Assembly (NCBI GenBank): GCA_021399435.1
Contig: JAJTUP010000003.1
Coordinates: 2,294,001-2,358,000 of the forward strand
Direction of reading: 5' to 3'
From: Diaporthe sp. PMI_573
Lineage: Eukaryota > Ascomycota > Sordariomycetes > Diaporthales > Diaporthaceae
Length of the DNA: 64,000 bases
Below, piece after piece: positions 48,901-61,243 of this stretch. The position numbers and the translations under genes are program-made. Each line of letters begins with the position of its first letter. Position 1 is the stretch's first letter. The notes under the pieces were generated by a model that saw nothing but the letters and a program-made list of their open reading frames with translations, was not told where the DNA came from and did no database searches.

Positions 48901-51627
48901 CATGTATTCGCTTGGCGTCAGCGCGTCGAACAAGTCCAACACCTTAACGGCATTTTTGGAACCTGCCGCACGGCATATCGTCGAGGGTTTCCTGTCCTCT
49001 TCTTCGTCCTCGCTTAGGTTTCAGCCACTTCTATCCTCAATGCTCGTCGCACTTGGAATGCCAGAATCATCCTTGTACCCTAGGCGGTCGGAAATCATAT
49101 CGAAACGTCAACTTGTCGTTCTGGACTTTGCGACGACACTGGTCAGGGTTGCAAACCTTCTCGAGAAACCGTCGGTTGCAATTGAGGATCAGATTCTGAA
49201 GTGTTCGTCCCTGCTAGCTCGCCTGTGTGCTACAGATACATCTTATAAGAATTCGGTGCTATCCCTCCTTGGTGCAGTTGCTGAGAGACTCAGTCGCGAA
49301 GACGCGGAAGCACCGTCTCTGCTTGGGTATTTGGGTTCCCACATATCACGTTCCTTCTTGCAGACGATTTCACAGTTGGACAAGCCGTTCGAGAGACCGG
49401 CACTGTCGCGGACGACCTGGAAATTCTTCTCTACTATCATGCGCAATGGACAACACTGGATGGCCAACTGTCTTTTGACAGGCAAAACCCCGCGTGAAGC
49501 ACTGGGCGGCGAGGGTAAATTGTCCAAGTTGGCACCTGACTCCATCCTCATAACGGCTTTGACACGTTTGCGATCCATTCGCACGTTAGCTACCTCAGAG
49601 ACACTAGCAATCCTGGATCTCTTAACGTCAGCCCATAACTTCTGGCAATGGACTGTGTTCGCGTCCCAAGAGGACAACGACTGCTTGGCCGAGCTGCGAG
49701 CTTACGTTCGTCAGCTCAAATCAGCATCTGTGACGGCAAAGGTCAGCCCCAAGCAGGCGTGTGATGAAGCTCGCATTGCGGCCTACATCGCGGAGGCGCT
49801 CGCAATGCATCTCTATCACTTGCGGAAGACAGGGCGAGAGGAAGAATTTGCACAAACGCTCGTCAATGACGTTGACTACTACTTACGCGAGGGTGTAACG
49901 GTATCCGGCTACAACAGCTCCCTGCATGCGAATTTCTCCAAGAACTTCTCGAAACAATACCCAGGCTTCTCGCTAGAGGGCTTCCAACGGACACCATTAA
50001 CACCGAGAGAACTTGGTGATCATTATTACTATGCCCTCGATCTCGCAGACAAGATGTTGCGATTTGACCCTGGCTGGGCCGGACTACGAGAGAGAAACGG
50101 CTTCCGTCATGAAATGGCGGCTGCTAATCTCAACCTCTCTCTCGTGGATGCGCAAATAGTAAGTAGAACCCCCAAGCGGATTTGGCTCGACCTGTCCAGG
50201 TGCGAATGTACTAATACGAAGCACAGGCTCTCTTTCATGCTTGGGAATTTCTGCTGCTAGAACTGAGTAGTTGTCTCCTGCCTAAAGGGCAATTGATCAC
50301 CAAGCAGATGATGCAAGTCACGGAGCAATGCCTGGTATCCAACCAGGGCAACCAGGGGCCCGAGCGCATCTTTCAGAGGATCACACAATCCCGTGCGAAT
50401 CTGGCCATGGTGCTCGTGCAGCGTCTGACCGATGCTTCCCTTGGAGCGAAGGATATTGCTGAATTACTCGAGACCATATGGACAACCCTCAATAGCATCG
50501 ACAATCCATTCACCCCTGACCAGATTCAGTATTGGAGGACGATGTTGCGGATGCTCTATGTGGTGTTGAGAGGCTACCGAACGTCTCCCGCAGCTGAAGG
50601 AGTAGACGTCGAAGCTGGTGCCACCAGGAAAACCCGCTCAGCGTCAACCAAGCGAGCCACAGAGATCAGTATCGACGATGATAGGATCGTTGCGGTTTTG
50701 CAGTGTGTGCTGAACATTCTTCACCGCGTCGTGGCCCAAGGCTTCCGGTCGCTAGTGGCTCTTATCCATGACCCGGTTGTCACGGTACTACCTGAAGACC
50801 TGGCCCTCCTGACCGCCATCCTACAGGCTTGCCTTTGCTTGCCAGGCATTGATCAGGTCTCCGGCCAGGTTCTCAACATCATGATTTCCGAGGACGTTGG
50901 ACAAGCTGCGACATCTCTCCTTTCATGGGCGGACAAATTGGCGGTGAAAGGTGACCCTGTTTATGGCGAACTGAGCATCTTGTTCCTCGTCCAGTTATCC
51001 AACGTTCCCGTCATTGCCGAACAGCTCGCATCGGACGGTCTTCTCGGCCAGCTGACGTCGGCCAGCATTGCGACTCACATCCAACGACCGAATGTCTCTC
51101 CCTTCTCAGACAATATCGGGGCCCAGCGGTGCTACGATATTTGGGCAAAAGGTATCCTGCCGTTGCTACTTAATGTGCTGTCAGCGCCGGGTCTGGGTCC
51201 CAATGTAGCCACCGAGGTTGCTTGTGTCCTCAACCTGTTCCCGAACCTCTTGCAGAGCAGTGTCGACCGCATAGAAGCTCCAGGAATGAGCAGGACTACG
51301 ACCCGTGGGAACACTCAATATGTCACTTTGCTCGGCGTATCAGAGGTCAACTCCCTTGCACTTCTGACACGGGTGTTGGGCAGATACAGGTCGGACTTCA
51401 ACCGCGAAATCCCGGAGATATCGTGGGACTCGGCCACTGTGCTCGAGAATGTCGATTACTGGCTGACGAGCCGAAAGATCCTGCGGGAGCGGCTACTGCC
51501 CCTGGGTCAGCGCGAGGCTGACTGGAGGACAATGAAGACGGGAGTCGAGGATGTCAGTGTGCTGGAGCAGAAGGTGGTGTCACTGCTGGAAACTGTGAAG
51601 GAGGTGCTCGGTGATGATACGGAGTAG
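45901..51627 (+). CDS. NUP188: Nucleoporin Nup188 (inner ring of nuclear pore complex)
   Basis: Exons are 45901-45971, 46075-50158 and 50227-51627, giving 1851 residues, close to the roughly 1.86 kb-residue length known for Chaetomium Nup188. Nup188 is a large alpha-solenoid scaffold of the nuclear pore inner ring that binds Nic96. The N-terminus, YFPSLDECLKGDKLVLSWRLVAS, closely resembles that of the Chaetomium protein as I recall it, including the SWRLVASALQDA junction restored by removing intron 1. The rest is continuous helical repeat sequence without other domains. Intron 1 (103 nt) carries a CAGCA microsatellite; intron 2 (68 nt) uses GTAAGT and CACAG. The chosen ATG at 45901 is the first in frame; the frame has no upstream ATG nearby. 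Confidence 0.93.
45980..46009. repeat. (CAGCA)n pentamer repeat inside NUP188 intron 1
   Basis: About five copies of ACAGC within the 103-nt first intron, just after the GTATGT donor. Confidence 0.85.
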
Positions 51628-52152
51628 GCTTGCCGTAGCAATCAACTAGATTATTAGCTTGCCTCAGTTGGTGCTTAGTACTCGGCTTGTGGCATAAGAT
51701 GGGCGTTGGATGGATGGCAAAATTCTAGCGGGGAAAAGCATGATGGAACGTTGATACCATGATTCAGAACATTGAGAAGTCGAAGAGTTTCTTTCCCATT
51801 GGTGCTTTGTCGTTTGGAGTTGAGTTTTGCCACTACCACTCGCCATGAAGAAGCTCCACCTGTAACCGTAGAGGATGTGCTCACAGAGTTGTATTCACGA
51901 ACAACTCCTCGCAGCCCCGTGTTACCGAGCCCAAAAGTTCATCACAGCGTACAAGTACCCAGGCCCAAACCCCATCGTTGTTGGTGGCATGCGTCTGCAC
52001 AGCAGCTATACCTGAGCCCTTCCACCCCAGACACGATAGCCCTTATCCCAGGGCGACCACATCCGAGCACCAGTCAGGACAAGGCTTCCCGTGCGGGTTA
52101 TTGCTTGTCCTCCGAACCTGCTCACCCGCTCCTCCCAGCGACGGACGATCTC
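51628..52152. other. Spacer between convergent NUP188 and TIM9
   Basis: 525 bp expected to hold both 3' untranslated regions. No gene seen. Confidence 0.6.
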
Positions 52153-52633
52153 CTATTGCCCGCCCATCTTAGAGGACATCTCGGCATTGTGCTCCTGGAA
52201 ACGCTCGGCGAGGCGGGCCTGGGTGGCCATAGTCTTTTGCACGCAGCGGGCGACGCAGCCGTTCTCGCGCGACGAGACGGCCTTGGATGTGAAGTCGTCG
52301 ATGCAGGACATGAAGCAGTTGTCGACCAGGTTACCGAAGAGCTATACACATGAGGGCAAGGAGCGACCCCGAAGTTAGCCAAGTTGTCCCCGGAATCAAC
52401 GGGTAAAGGGGGAGAGGGGGAGGGGGAGAGAGAGCCGAGGCTCGATCAGATCCTATCTTGACGTACAGAAACAAACTCCTTCACCTGGCGCTTCTGCATG
52501 CGCTGCTCGAGCTCGCGCTGCTCATTGGCGTTGAGTCCCCCCAGTCTGTTCGAGCGAGGAAATATGGTCAGTGGTTGGGTCAATTCAACAGTGCGGAGGT
52601 GTTGGATTTGGACATGGCGTACACTTGATCCAT
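52153..52633 (-). CDS. TIM9: Tim9, small TIM chaperone of the mitochondrial intermembrane space
   Basis: Exons on the minus strand are 52633-52623, 52545-52467 and 52341-52153, giving 92 residues. Tim9 forms a hexamer with Tim10 that escorts hydrophobic precursors across the intermembrane space to TIM22 or SAM. The twin CX3C motif is seen as CFMSC (C39, C43) and CVARC (C59, C63), with 15 residues between. The N-terminal LNANEQRELEQRMQKRQVKE helix and the ERFQEHNAEM end after the second CX3C are characteristic of Tim9 rather than Tim8, Tim10 or Tim13. The first exon is only 11 nt (MDQ plus two bases); the donor GTACGC was chosen over an overlapping GTGTAC because only the former keeps the frame. 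Intron 2 is 125 nt and CT-rich. Confidence 0.9.
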
Positions 52634-53728
52634 GGCTGCGGTGGTAGTGCTCGAGCGTGTGTGGTCAGATGGATTTGTTGGTCGCAAGTCGGGCGGTTCT
52701 GCGTGGCTCTGGCAGAATGCAGCGAAAGAAATTTGGGAGCTTCTCTAGGCGCTGGTGATGTCACGCTCCCCGGGGGACTTGAGCGCACAGACCTTTGCCC
52801 ACTACGACCGAGTGCCTACGCAGTACCACAGTAGAGACGGCAGGAGGCTCCTACAAACTGCAATCCATCCATCTTTCCTCCTACAACATTTGGCACGAGT
52901 CCTGTCATTTCCTCCAGCCCTCCTCTGAATCTCAGCCTCCGTCACACAGTCCATCATGGCGCCTTGTAGGGCCAATCACGGCGTCTGCCTGTCCTTTGCA
53001 GACTGACGCAGTGCGTCTGCACTCATCTTGATCCTGTCTGTCCTGCCCGAAATCCACCGAATCCTCCCCTCGTTCGACACTTCAGCCACGACGTTGGAAC
53101 GAGGGCGTTCAAGAGCGCTCGCTCGGAACTCTGAGCGAGGCATGTTGAATTTTTCTTCGCAACAGGGTACGAAGATATCGTCCCTTGGTCGCCCCCAAAT
53201 TCCGCCGGGCATTTGCCTTTGCTCAGCGCGGGCCGGGTTTTCCAAGATTGTGTGACAAGTGCAGGAGCACGGTTGCACAAGGAGCCAATTGGCTCGGACA
53301 AGCGCGACAAGAACTCGTCAGCACAGTTACACAGGCCGCCCTCGTACACTTCTGGGATGCCAGACGTATTCTGCCCTGAGCAACTCGACTGCCGCGTGCT
53401 GAGATGAGGAAGTTGGCCATATCACCACCGGTATCTGTGTTCCAGCGCCCATGTGCTAGACTGCCGGCCTTGCCGGTTTCTTCTGTCCACCGATGGTTAC
53501 GCTACATGTGAAGGACCAGGGCGTCGAGTTCAAGGAAACCAATCTTCGATTCACGGTCTTCGCTTCGGTACCGAGCCCGAATATGGCCCCCACCTATGAC
53601 CTCGAATGGGGTTTCCTCTGCAGGGATAACGCGTCAGAGATCTCCTCATACCTGCATTCGTCTGGAAGGATCAAACAGACAGCGGTTGCCAAATGCAGGG
53701 CGAACTACGCTTATGCCAGACACTTGAT

Positions 53729-54039
53729 CTCCGCAGTGGCATTCAGGGCAACATGTCAGCAAGAGCTATGCGGGCCCTACTGGTGTCGGCACTATCTTTG
53801 ATCCACACCTGTACGTACTCGGTCTTGAGCAGTTCGATGCGGCAGATGCGCTCCAGCCATACACGGCCGTGGACGCCCAGGTGCTGACGAGATCACGATC
53901 ACGGCAGCAATCTGTGAGTCGGGTTTCGAGGATAACGGTTCGGTTGGGGCGACCGTATAATCCTTGGTTTGATCATCCTGGGTATGGCACCGCAACTCTG
54001 GCCATCGCCACCTTGGTGCAACAGGCGAAGTTGTGCTAG
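53729..54039 (+). pseudogene. Possible coding relic, unidentified
   Basis: A plus-strand frame of about 100 codons runs to a TAG near 54039 and contains protein-like sequence such as SYAGPTGVGTIFDPHLYVLG followed by an acidic LEQFDAADAL stretch. A TCCGCAG-like splice acceptor precedes it. No start codon, upstream exon or known domain could be attached, so it may be an isolated exon remnant or chance. Confidence 0.2.
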
Positions 54040-54830
54040 AGACTGCCGGCGGCAATTCTCCCCGTGAGACCTGCGACAGTCGTGTTGCCTATTTCTGGGC
54101 TGAGCGGCTTGCTGAGCTGCTGGACTTGGGGAGTTGGCGCTCACCCGGCGTGGTAGGGCTGATGATAATCCAAGGCGATCAAGGGCGATGCTGCCACGGG
54201 GCCAGCCGATCCGGTGGCCATGGGAGCACGCCAAAATACACACCGCAGTTCCAGATTCAACCAACAGACAAATTATCTGCTGTCAGAATGAGACTCCTCA
54301 ATCCCCGTGTCACCCGAGGTGTTCTCTGTGTAACCAACATGCACATTTGTGCTGCGCGAGGATGACCTGCGGGCTGGCGGCTGGTCAGACGAACTCTCCA
54401 AAGCAACGGTATATTGATACTAGCGTGGAATCCTGTGGTCGAGCGTGGGGAAGCCACCAACTCCGTCACCGTCCCCAAGGGAGTAAGCTCAATGCCACTG
54501 TCAGCTTGAAAACTTGTGCGGAGGGGGAAGAGCAAATGTGTTGGAAGCATGTAAGACGAGGACCACGTCGTACGACATGCTTCGTGCATACGTAGTGGAC
54601 CGGCTAAACGACGCCTGCCCGCAACACCTTAGCGACCTGAGCAAGCGCAACCCGGTTGCACAGAGCAAGTAGTGCAACCCGAGCGTCATTTCTTCCTCGA
54701 CACCTCTTCTCGGGGCTTTTCGCCCGACCGCGCATGCCGGGAGCACACGCAAAATATCACCAGTCGACGTCGATGGAGAAGAGCTGGCTGGCCCCGGTTT
54801 TTGCAATGATAGATCGAAATCGCTTGGCTT

Positions 54831-55118
54831 CTAGTAGTCGCCCTCGGCCAAGTTCCCACCGTTGGGGTTGCCGCAGTAAAGGCTTGGCTCCCAGGCTGCC
54901 ACATTTTGTCCCTGGACGTAGCAACGGCTTCCAAACGGGCTAGCAAAGCCCCCCTTTCTTACCGCATCTTCGGGTGTGCTGATGTTCATCAACTTGTTGA
55001 AGTCTATTTCAGGGTACCGTTGCAATCGTGTTATTGCAGATTTAGGGCTAGAGGCACCCTGCCCATTAGTCCCGAGGAGAGGGGCCCCGGGCCAGAAGGA
55101 TTCGAAACCTTGGGCCAA
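54831..55118 (-). pseudogene. Possible 3' exon or relic, unidentified
   Basis: A minus-strand frame ends at TAG 54831 and encodes a gene-like C-terminus with ISTPEDAVRKGGFASPFGSR, then a cysteine and AAWEPSLYCGNPNGGN. Two cysteines and the Gly/Asn-rich end recall secreted proteins. Upstream sequence on this strand is broken by stops and frame changes, so an intact gene cannot be built. Confidence 0.25.
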
Positions 55119-55735
55119 GGCCGATTTAGACGGCAGCTATTCGCACCCTCTCAGGCGTTTTGCTTGGCCACACACCGTTCAAGATAGCTGCATCTCACCC
55201 GCCATGTCCAGGTCGACCGCCACGCCCACAGTCTGTATGGCCGGATCGAGAAGGCAACACTATGCCTTAGACTGCATACCCTCCCGCCTTGGAATGCGCC
55301 ATCCCCTGCTTGGATGGGACATGAACGCCGTGCCGGCCACCCGCCTGACCCTTCCTGCTCCTGTCTCGCCTGCCCATGGCTGTGACTTTGGAAAAACTGC
55401 CCTTGTAATGCAGCGTGGGCTTTTTGCACATCCCCCCGGCATTAGGTCACCCAATCCTTCAAGGCAGACGTACAAGACCTTATAGAGCGATATCACCCTG
55501 CCAATGTTACCGGCTGTGGAGCACGTCCCTCCCCTCAAAAGCCCTCTCCGGTAACTCTCCCGCGATGATGTCCTCCTCAGCATCCACACACACTAATTCT
55601 GCAAGCAAGGCGTGTGGGGAGTACCGTATGACCTGACCCTAAGAAGTGTATATAATGAACAATCCATCACGTCAGCATCTGAGAGAGGGTTCAGGGATGG
55701 GTGCTTCCCTGTACAGTTTTTACCACCTCGACAAT

Positions 55736-58222
55736 ATGGCATCCGATTCTAGTGCCTCAAGCCCTACTGCAGTAGTCTCTTCGGGGAGGAGAGGCTCGAA
55801 AAAGGTGAGGAGAATTCCAGTTCTATCAGTGCTCCACGAATGGGTGTGCTAATGGCTCTCGGTATGTCAAGGTCCGCACAGGCTGCGTCACTTGCAAGTA
55901 AGCGATGCTCTGACGATACCTGATTTTATGGGACATCTAGCTCACCAGTGCTTTCATCGCGAAAGGATACGGAAAGTCAAGTGTGATGAGACCAAGCCAT
56001 ACTGTTTAAGATGCACAAAGACTGGACGCAAGTGCGATGGGTATCTGGATCCACGAAACTTAGCCTCGAGGCGCCGACCCAAAGACCCCACGCCTCAGGA
56101 CCACGCCCTGGGTCCGTTGCTCGACCTTTCCACGCCGGAGGAGAAGCGGGCCTTCTTCTTCTTTCAGCATGTGACGGCTCCATGTATATCAGGAGACTTT
56201 GACGCCATTTTCTGGAGGAGTGTGGTGCTTCAAGTCGCCCAGACCGAGCCGGCAGTCCGACACGCCGTACTCTCCGTGAGCACCTTACACGAGGGACTTA
56301 TACAAGGCACAATCGTCCAGTCCACAGATGCTTCCGCAACACAGTCTTTTGCGTTGCAACAGTATAACAAAGCTATCGCGCGTCTGCTGGACCAGATGAA
56401 CAACCCTCTCACCAAGCCTCTAGCATCACTACTCACCTGCGTTCTCTTTGTGTGCATTGAGTTCTTGCAGGGGAAGGACAAGGAGTCTCTCATACATCTT
56501 GAGCAGGGCCGGCAGCTTCTGACGCGGCTGGACGAGCGATACAACGGCCCTGAGATGGAATGCATCCTACGTCACGTCGTTCCTCTATACACGCGGCTCA
56601 GCTTGACGTCGTTCCTTTTTGGCGGCACTCCTGTGCCGTTGCCAGACTCGTTGAAATCCCGAGGGGAGATACCTGATACGTTTGGGTCTATGGACCACTT
56701 GAGGTATTTCATGCACGAGTTCATGGAGCAAGCCTTCCGATTCACGCACCGAGCTCGGCCGGCCAAAAACAGCAGCGACTCAATATCGAGGGAGACGATG
56801 CAATTGCTTGAAGTCGAACAGGACCGTCTCCTCTGTCGACTAGCCAAGTTCAATGTCGCCTTCTCGCTCTTCCAAGCATCAAGATCGAAGCCTGGGCCTG
56901 AGAACACGCTTTTGGTCCTACAAATGTACCTGCATGCCCAATACATTTGGATTTCCACGGCTTTGAGCTCGTCGGAGGTAGTGTACGATAACTACTTGGC
57001 TCAATTCGCCGCGATCGTTCCTTTGGCAGCCGCGTACATTGATCTCGAAACCTCGCCACCAAGTCAACCAGCATTGCCGCCTCAAAAGCCCGGGTCAGCA
57101 TCAGCCCCGACATACCCCTTCTCGGGACTGAACCACCAATTGCCTGGGAGCAACTTCACCTTCGAGACTCATATCATCCCACCTCTCTACTATGTGGCTA
57201 CAAAATGTAGGCACCCACTGATCCGTCGCTCAGCACTCGACCTGCTCCGACGAGACCCATTTCGACGAGAAAATCTTTGGCGAGCCAGCGTGATGGGGGC
57301 GCTTGCGGGACATGTTGTGTCTCTCGAAGAGAAATGGGCGCAGAGACAGAGTTTCTCGACTGTGTCAGCATCGCACTCTCCACAATTTTCCAGCATAAGA
57401 AGCACCAGCGTTGGCCACAACACATCTGAGCGCAGCATGGAGCAGGCATCCAGATACCGATCGGATTTTCCAAGTCACGACAGGCCTTTGGACTTGAACA
57501 GAGAAGAACCACTTAATAACTCGGTCCAGGGCCCCGTACCCGACTTGAGATTCATGGATTTTGATGCCGACCAGTCCATGGAGCAAGCTACAGGTCAAAC
57601 TCTCCACCCAGATGCTCACATACCGTCTTCGCTCAGCCAGGAGCCCTCCATTTCTTCTTCCACAGACGGCTTCTCATTCAATTCAACCATGGACTCGGCA
57701 GCAAGCGGTTTCCACTCGCAAGACGTTAACATCCACATATGGTCGCACGAACAACGTCAACAATCAGAACATAGCAGTCAGGGATCATATCAGCCTGATT
57801 TAAGAAAAGACATCTCGGGGACAGCCTCGTATGTGTATCAAGGTAACGAGAAGCAATTGCAACTTGCTGGGCTTGCCACGGGCGACTCTACATCGCATTC
57901 CAGCTCCGACGGGTCTTCCCCCGATGCTGAGGCGCAGAGCTATCTGGCCATGTCTGGGAGCCAAGCACAACCGAACAATGTCTTCCAGCCAACAGTGGCA
58001 GACATACTTTCTTTCCCACAACAGCAGCAACATCTCGGAAGCCGCACTCTCCCAAGCGGCCTAATCACGGAGGCGCCGTTTGGACTCGCAGAGGAGCTCC
58101 GGGTCCACGACGCTATCATTGGGCGTGAGAGGGAGGATGGCAGCTGGGTTGTCGTATTCAGAAAATTACACGGTGCTGATGCGGACTGGGATGTGCAGAC
58201 CGACTGGGTAGCTACAGGATAA
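55736..58222 (+). CDS. Zn2Cys6 fungal transcription factor
   Basis: Exons are 55736-55804, 55872-55897 and 55966-58222, giving 783 residues. The Zn2Cys6 binuclear cluster spans all three exons: cysteines 28, 31, 38, 45, 48 and 55 (CX2CX6CX6CX2CX6C), with the basic KIRKVK loop. Only this splicing restores it; the middle exon is just 26 nt. After the cluster come a short linker and a fungal-specific regulatory region (about residues 80-450) with helical TPEEKRAFFFFQ and QTEPAVRHAVLSVSTLH motifs, then a Ser/Gln-rich, probably activating, C-terminal half. In-frame ATGs at 55655 and 55697 could extend the N-terminus by up to 27 residues. Target genes are unknown; the convergent alcohol oxidase is a candidate by position only. 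Confidence 0.9.
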
Positions 58223-58749
58223 AGCGCATACGAGTGGGCGAGCTGCCGGGGCACCTGTGCTGGACATAGAAGTAGGACCTAAAGCATCTAATCCTTGTTC
58301 AAAATACAGAAGTCTAGCAAATTCGAGAATGGGAAGGTGAAGGTGAGCGTAATATGTAAGATAACCTCCTATATGATACTAGTGACTACATTCGGACAGA
58401 CAGTGTATGATAACCCGCAATTAGGTCCCAAAGCAGTTGTCACCCATCCCGTCGCTACCATCAACTCATTCGAAGGTACACTTATTCGCCCACACCTGAC
58501 TGAATTTTGGAGCCCTGAAGTTGTGCAATATGTGTATAGGCCGATGGATGTCGATTCTGATGGCAGGTTCTTGTCGGTTTATGAGTCCCTACGTGATTCT
58601 CCAGATTATACACAGGCAGCCCCTCCGAATGGCCTCGGTTCCCAACACGGGAAACACGGTTTTGGCTTCATCATCTCGAAAATCATCGCTAGGTCCACGT
58701 TACGCCAGCCCCATCCTTGAGCTGTGCCAGCTCCTTATATACAAGCTCA
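58223..58749. other. Spacer between convergent transcription factor and alcohol oxidase genes
   Basis: 527 bp containing both 3' ends. Frames of up to 141 codons exist here but show no recognised domain. Confidence 0.6.
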
Positions 58750-61243
58750 CTACCTCTGGCCCTTCAAGTCCCGGTCCACAGCTCTCGCTATCCGGTCGGC
58801 GATAGCCATCACGGTGATCATGGGGTTGACTCCGCTCGCGGACGGAAACACGCTGCTGTCGGCCACATACAGCCCCTCTGTGGTCCACACCTTCCCAAAC
58901 GCATCGACGACCCCATCGCCCTCGAGGGCGGACATACGGCACGTGCCCATCTGGTGCGCCGACGAGCACGGCGGGTTGCCCAGGACGTTGCCCAGCCGCC
59001 TCGCCTTGTCTAGCCAGGCGGAGAACCTCGGGTCGTCGATCTGGAACAGCCCCCCGCTGGCCCGCGCCGCCTCCGCGGTGGCCCCGGCGGCCTGGAGCTC
59101 CGCGTCGTCGCGCACGAAGGGGTCGACGCCGTGGATGAAGGGGTCTATCTCGCGCGCTCCGGTGACGTACATGATCTTACACAAAGCCAATTCGCCCTCG
59201 ATGGCGTGTGCGCGGTCGAATGCCGACGGGGTGTAGTCGATCTGGAGGTCGCCCGTCGCTGGGTCCATGAGCACCCTGCCTGGGTCGCGGTCCCGGGCTA
59301 CGGAGATGAATCCCGCGTAATGCCGGTAGCGCAGGGCCGCCAGTTTAAAGTCCAGGCCGCTGCGCCAGGGCATGGCCGAGAGGCACGTGTAGGGCGTCAT
59401 GTTGGTGGTTTCGAGCTTGACGCCGTGGCCGTGGCTGTCTAGATCCTCGAATTGGGAGCAGTAACTCGTGATGATGGCACCTGAATGAGAGTCAGCACGG
59501 TGGGAAGCTTGCGCAGACTTTCTGTTGTGTGAATACCTTCCCAGGGACGAGCGTCTTCGGGATAGAAGCCGCCCGCCATGTTGCACGGATGGAGGTACAG
59601 GTTGCGCCCGATGTTGGGGTTCTATCGTTGTCAGTCTCCAATTCTCTTAGACTTGTCCGAAAAGCAACCGATAGACTCACCGTCAGGCCGCTCTTCATCA
59701 ACAGAAGGGGGCTAAACAGCGCATTACACGCCACGATCACCCTCTTGGCATTGACCACAAGCTGCCTCGATATTCTCTCTTCTGTCGGTCCGCCAATACC
59801 TCCGCGAGAATCTCTTGATGTCCAGGTACCCACCACACCTGTTGCCTTCTTGTTACCATCTCCTTCTTCGAAAAGCACCCTGTCGACAGCGAAGCCTTCG
59901 ATGAACTCGGCTCCTGCACGGGCTGCATCGGGAAGCCATGTCTGGGTCGTGCCTTGCTTCTCTCCGCTGCCACAACCCATAGTACAGTGACCGCAGCTAT
60001 GCTCCTTTCCGCCGGTGTTCTGTGGGCACACCCCAGCCTTCCAGCCCATCCTCCTACTCCCGTCGAGGAGCACCTGTCCGCGATGGCTCTGCACCACCGG
60101 ATCCGTGGCCACGCCCATGCGCTCACACACGCGGTCCAGGCACTCGTCATACTCCTGACTGTCGAACCAGTCCAGGCCTCGGGCAGCCCATTCCTTCCGC
60201 ACAAAGTCCTGTGTCCGCAAGGACACACTCCAGTTCACCGTCCCGCCGCCGCCCCAGGTCGATCCGGCAACGATACCTATGGACCCATCCACGGAGTGGG
60301 TGACGCTCTTGTCAAAGAGATAGCGGCTGGCGACGGGGCCCGGTAGCGGTAGCATGGAGGTGGGGAAGTTGTAGCCCTTGTCGACGACAATGACGCGGTG
60401 TCCTGCTTCTGCAAGGACCTTTGCACAGACTGCGCCACCGCAGCCTGAGCCAACTATCACGATGTCCGTCTCAATGGTGGCCGGTGCCGTCCCAGACTCA
60501 GGCTCAGGCTTGGAACCAGGTGCAGAGGCTGGGAACTGGAGAAATTTGTAGCCAAACTCAAGGCCTGGCTTCCAATTTACCGGGATGTCTGGGTAGCCGG
60601 TGACGTCGCGGAACGTGGGCGACGACATGAGCCAGCTCACCTGACTTATCCTCACGAGGCTCCTGGCGACGTTCCTCATCCTGGGGAACCAGGAGTTGTG
60701 CCAGGCCTGGACAATAGATTCTCGTACATGGGCCGGCTGCTGGTGGAATGGGACACATGAGCCGGTGAGAAGGAAGGCGCCGACGCTCGATCTGTGTTGT
60801 TTCACGACTCGTCAGTGACTCCAACGACATGGCAGGCTGGCTGAGGTTCAGGTGAGAGAAGATGCTGCTGACGACAAGGATTTGAGGAGGCGCCTCAGGC
60901 CGTCCTTCTGGACATGTGATAGACGGGCGGCTATGCGAAGCGAGACTTCGCGTACGGCAGGATGGGTTGAGGCCTTGTCTTCCATAAATGCCCTCAGAGA
61001 CGCCTCATCTTGTGACTGGAGCGTCGTGGCCCTGGCCCTTCTCATGACGGCCGAGTACTCGCCATCCGGGATCGCCAGCTGGGCTTGCTTGTCGGTCAGT
61101 GACGACTTGGATACTACAGCTGGGACGATGGTGTCCAGGATAGCGTTGAGGACAGCCCACTCGGTCTCACTCCAGAAATCGTCAGGAGGGAGCGCTGGCA
61201 GGACAGGGCACTCGGGCGCGAGGATGTCAGCGGTCAAGACCAT
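58750..61243 (-). CDS. FAO1: Long-chain fatty alcohol oxidase (GMC flavoprotein)
   Basis: Exons on the minus strand are 61243-60873, 60791-59681, 59621-59537 and 59480-58750, giving 765 residues, the usual length for this family. The enzyme oxidises long-chain alcohols to aldehydes with O2, giving H2O2, in omega-oxidation of alkanes and fatty acids; homologues are membrane- or peroxisome-associated. The FAD-binding GxGxxG is in DIVIVGSGCGGAV (about residue 238), a GSTWGGGGTVNWSVS GMC motif follows, and the active-site histidine is in SSAHQMGTCRM (H698), with N741 in the SGVNP motif. Cysteine-rich CGHCTMGCGSGEKQGT is typical of FAO. The first donor is non-consensus (GTCAGC, or GTCGTC two codon-equivalents earlier); both keep frame and change only one residue. 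Other splice sites are standard. Confidence 0.92.

Larger units (their letters stand above)
52634..55735. other. Gene-poor region with possible gene relics
   Basis: About 3.1 kb between TIM9 and the Zn2Cys6 gene, containing their divergent promoters. Two coding-like stretches, at about 53729-54039 (+) and 54831-55118 (-), are listed separately; otherwise no gene was recognised. Confidence 0.45.
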
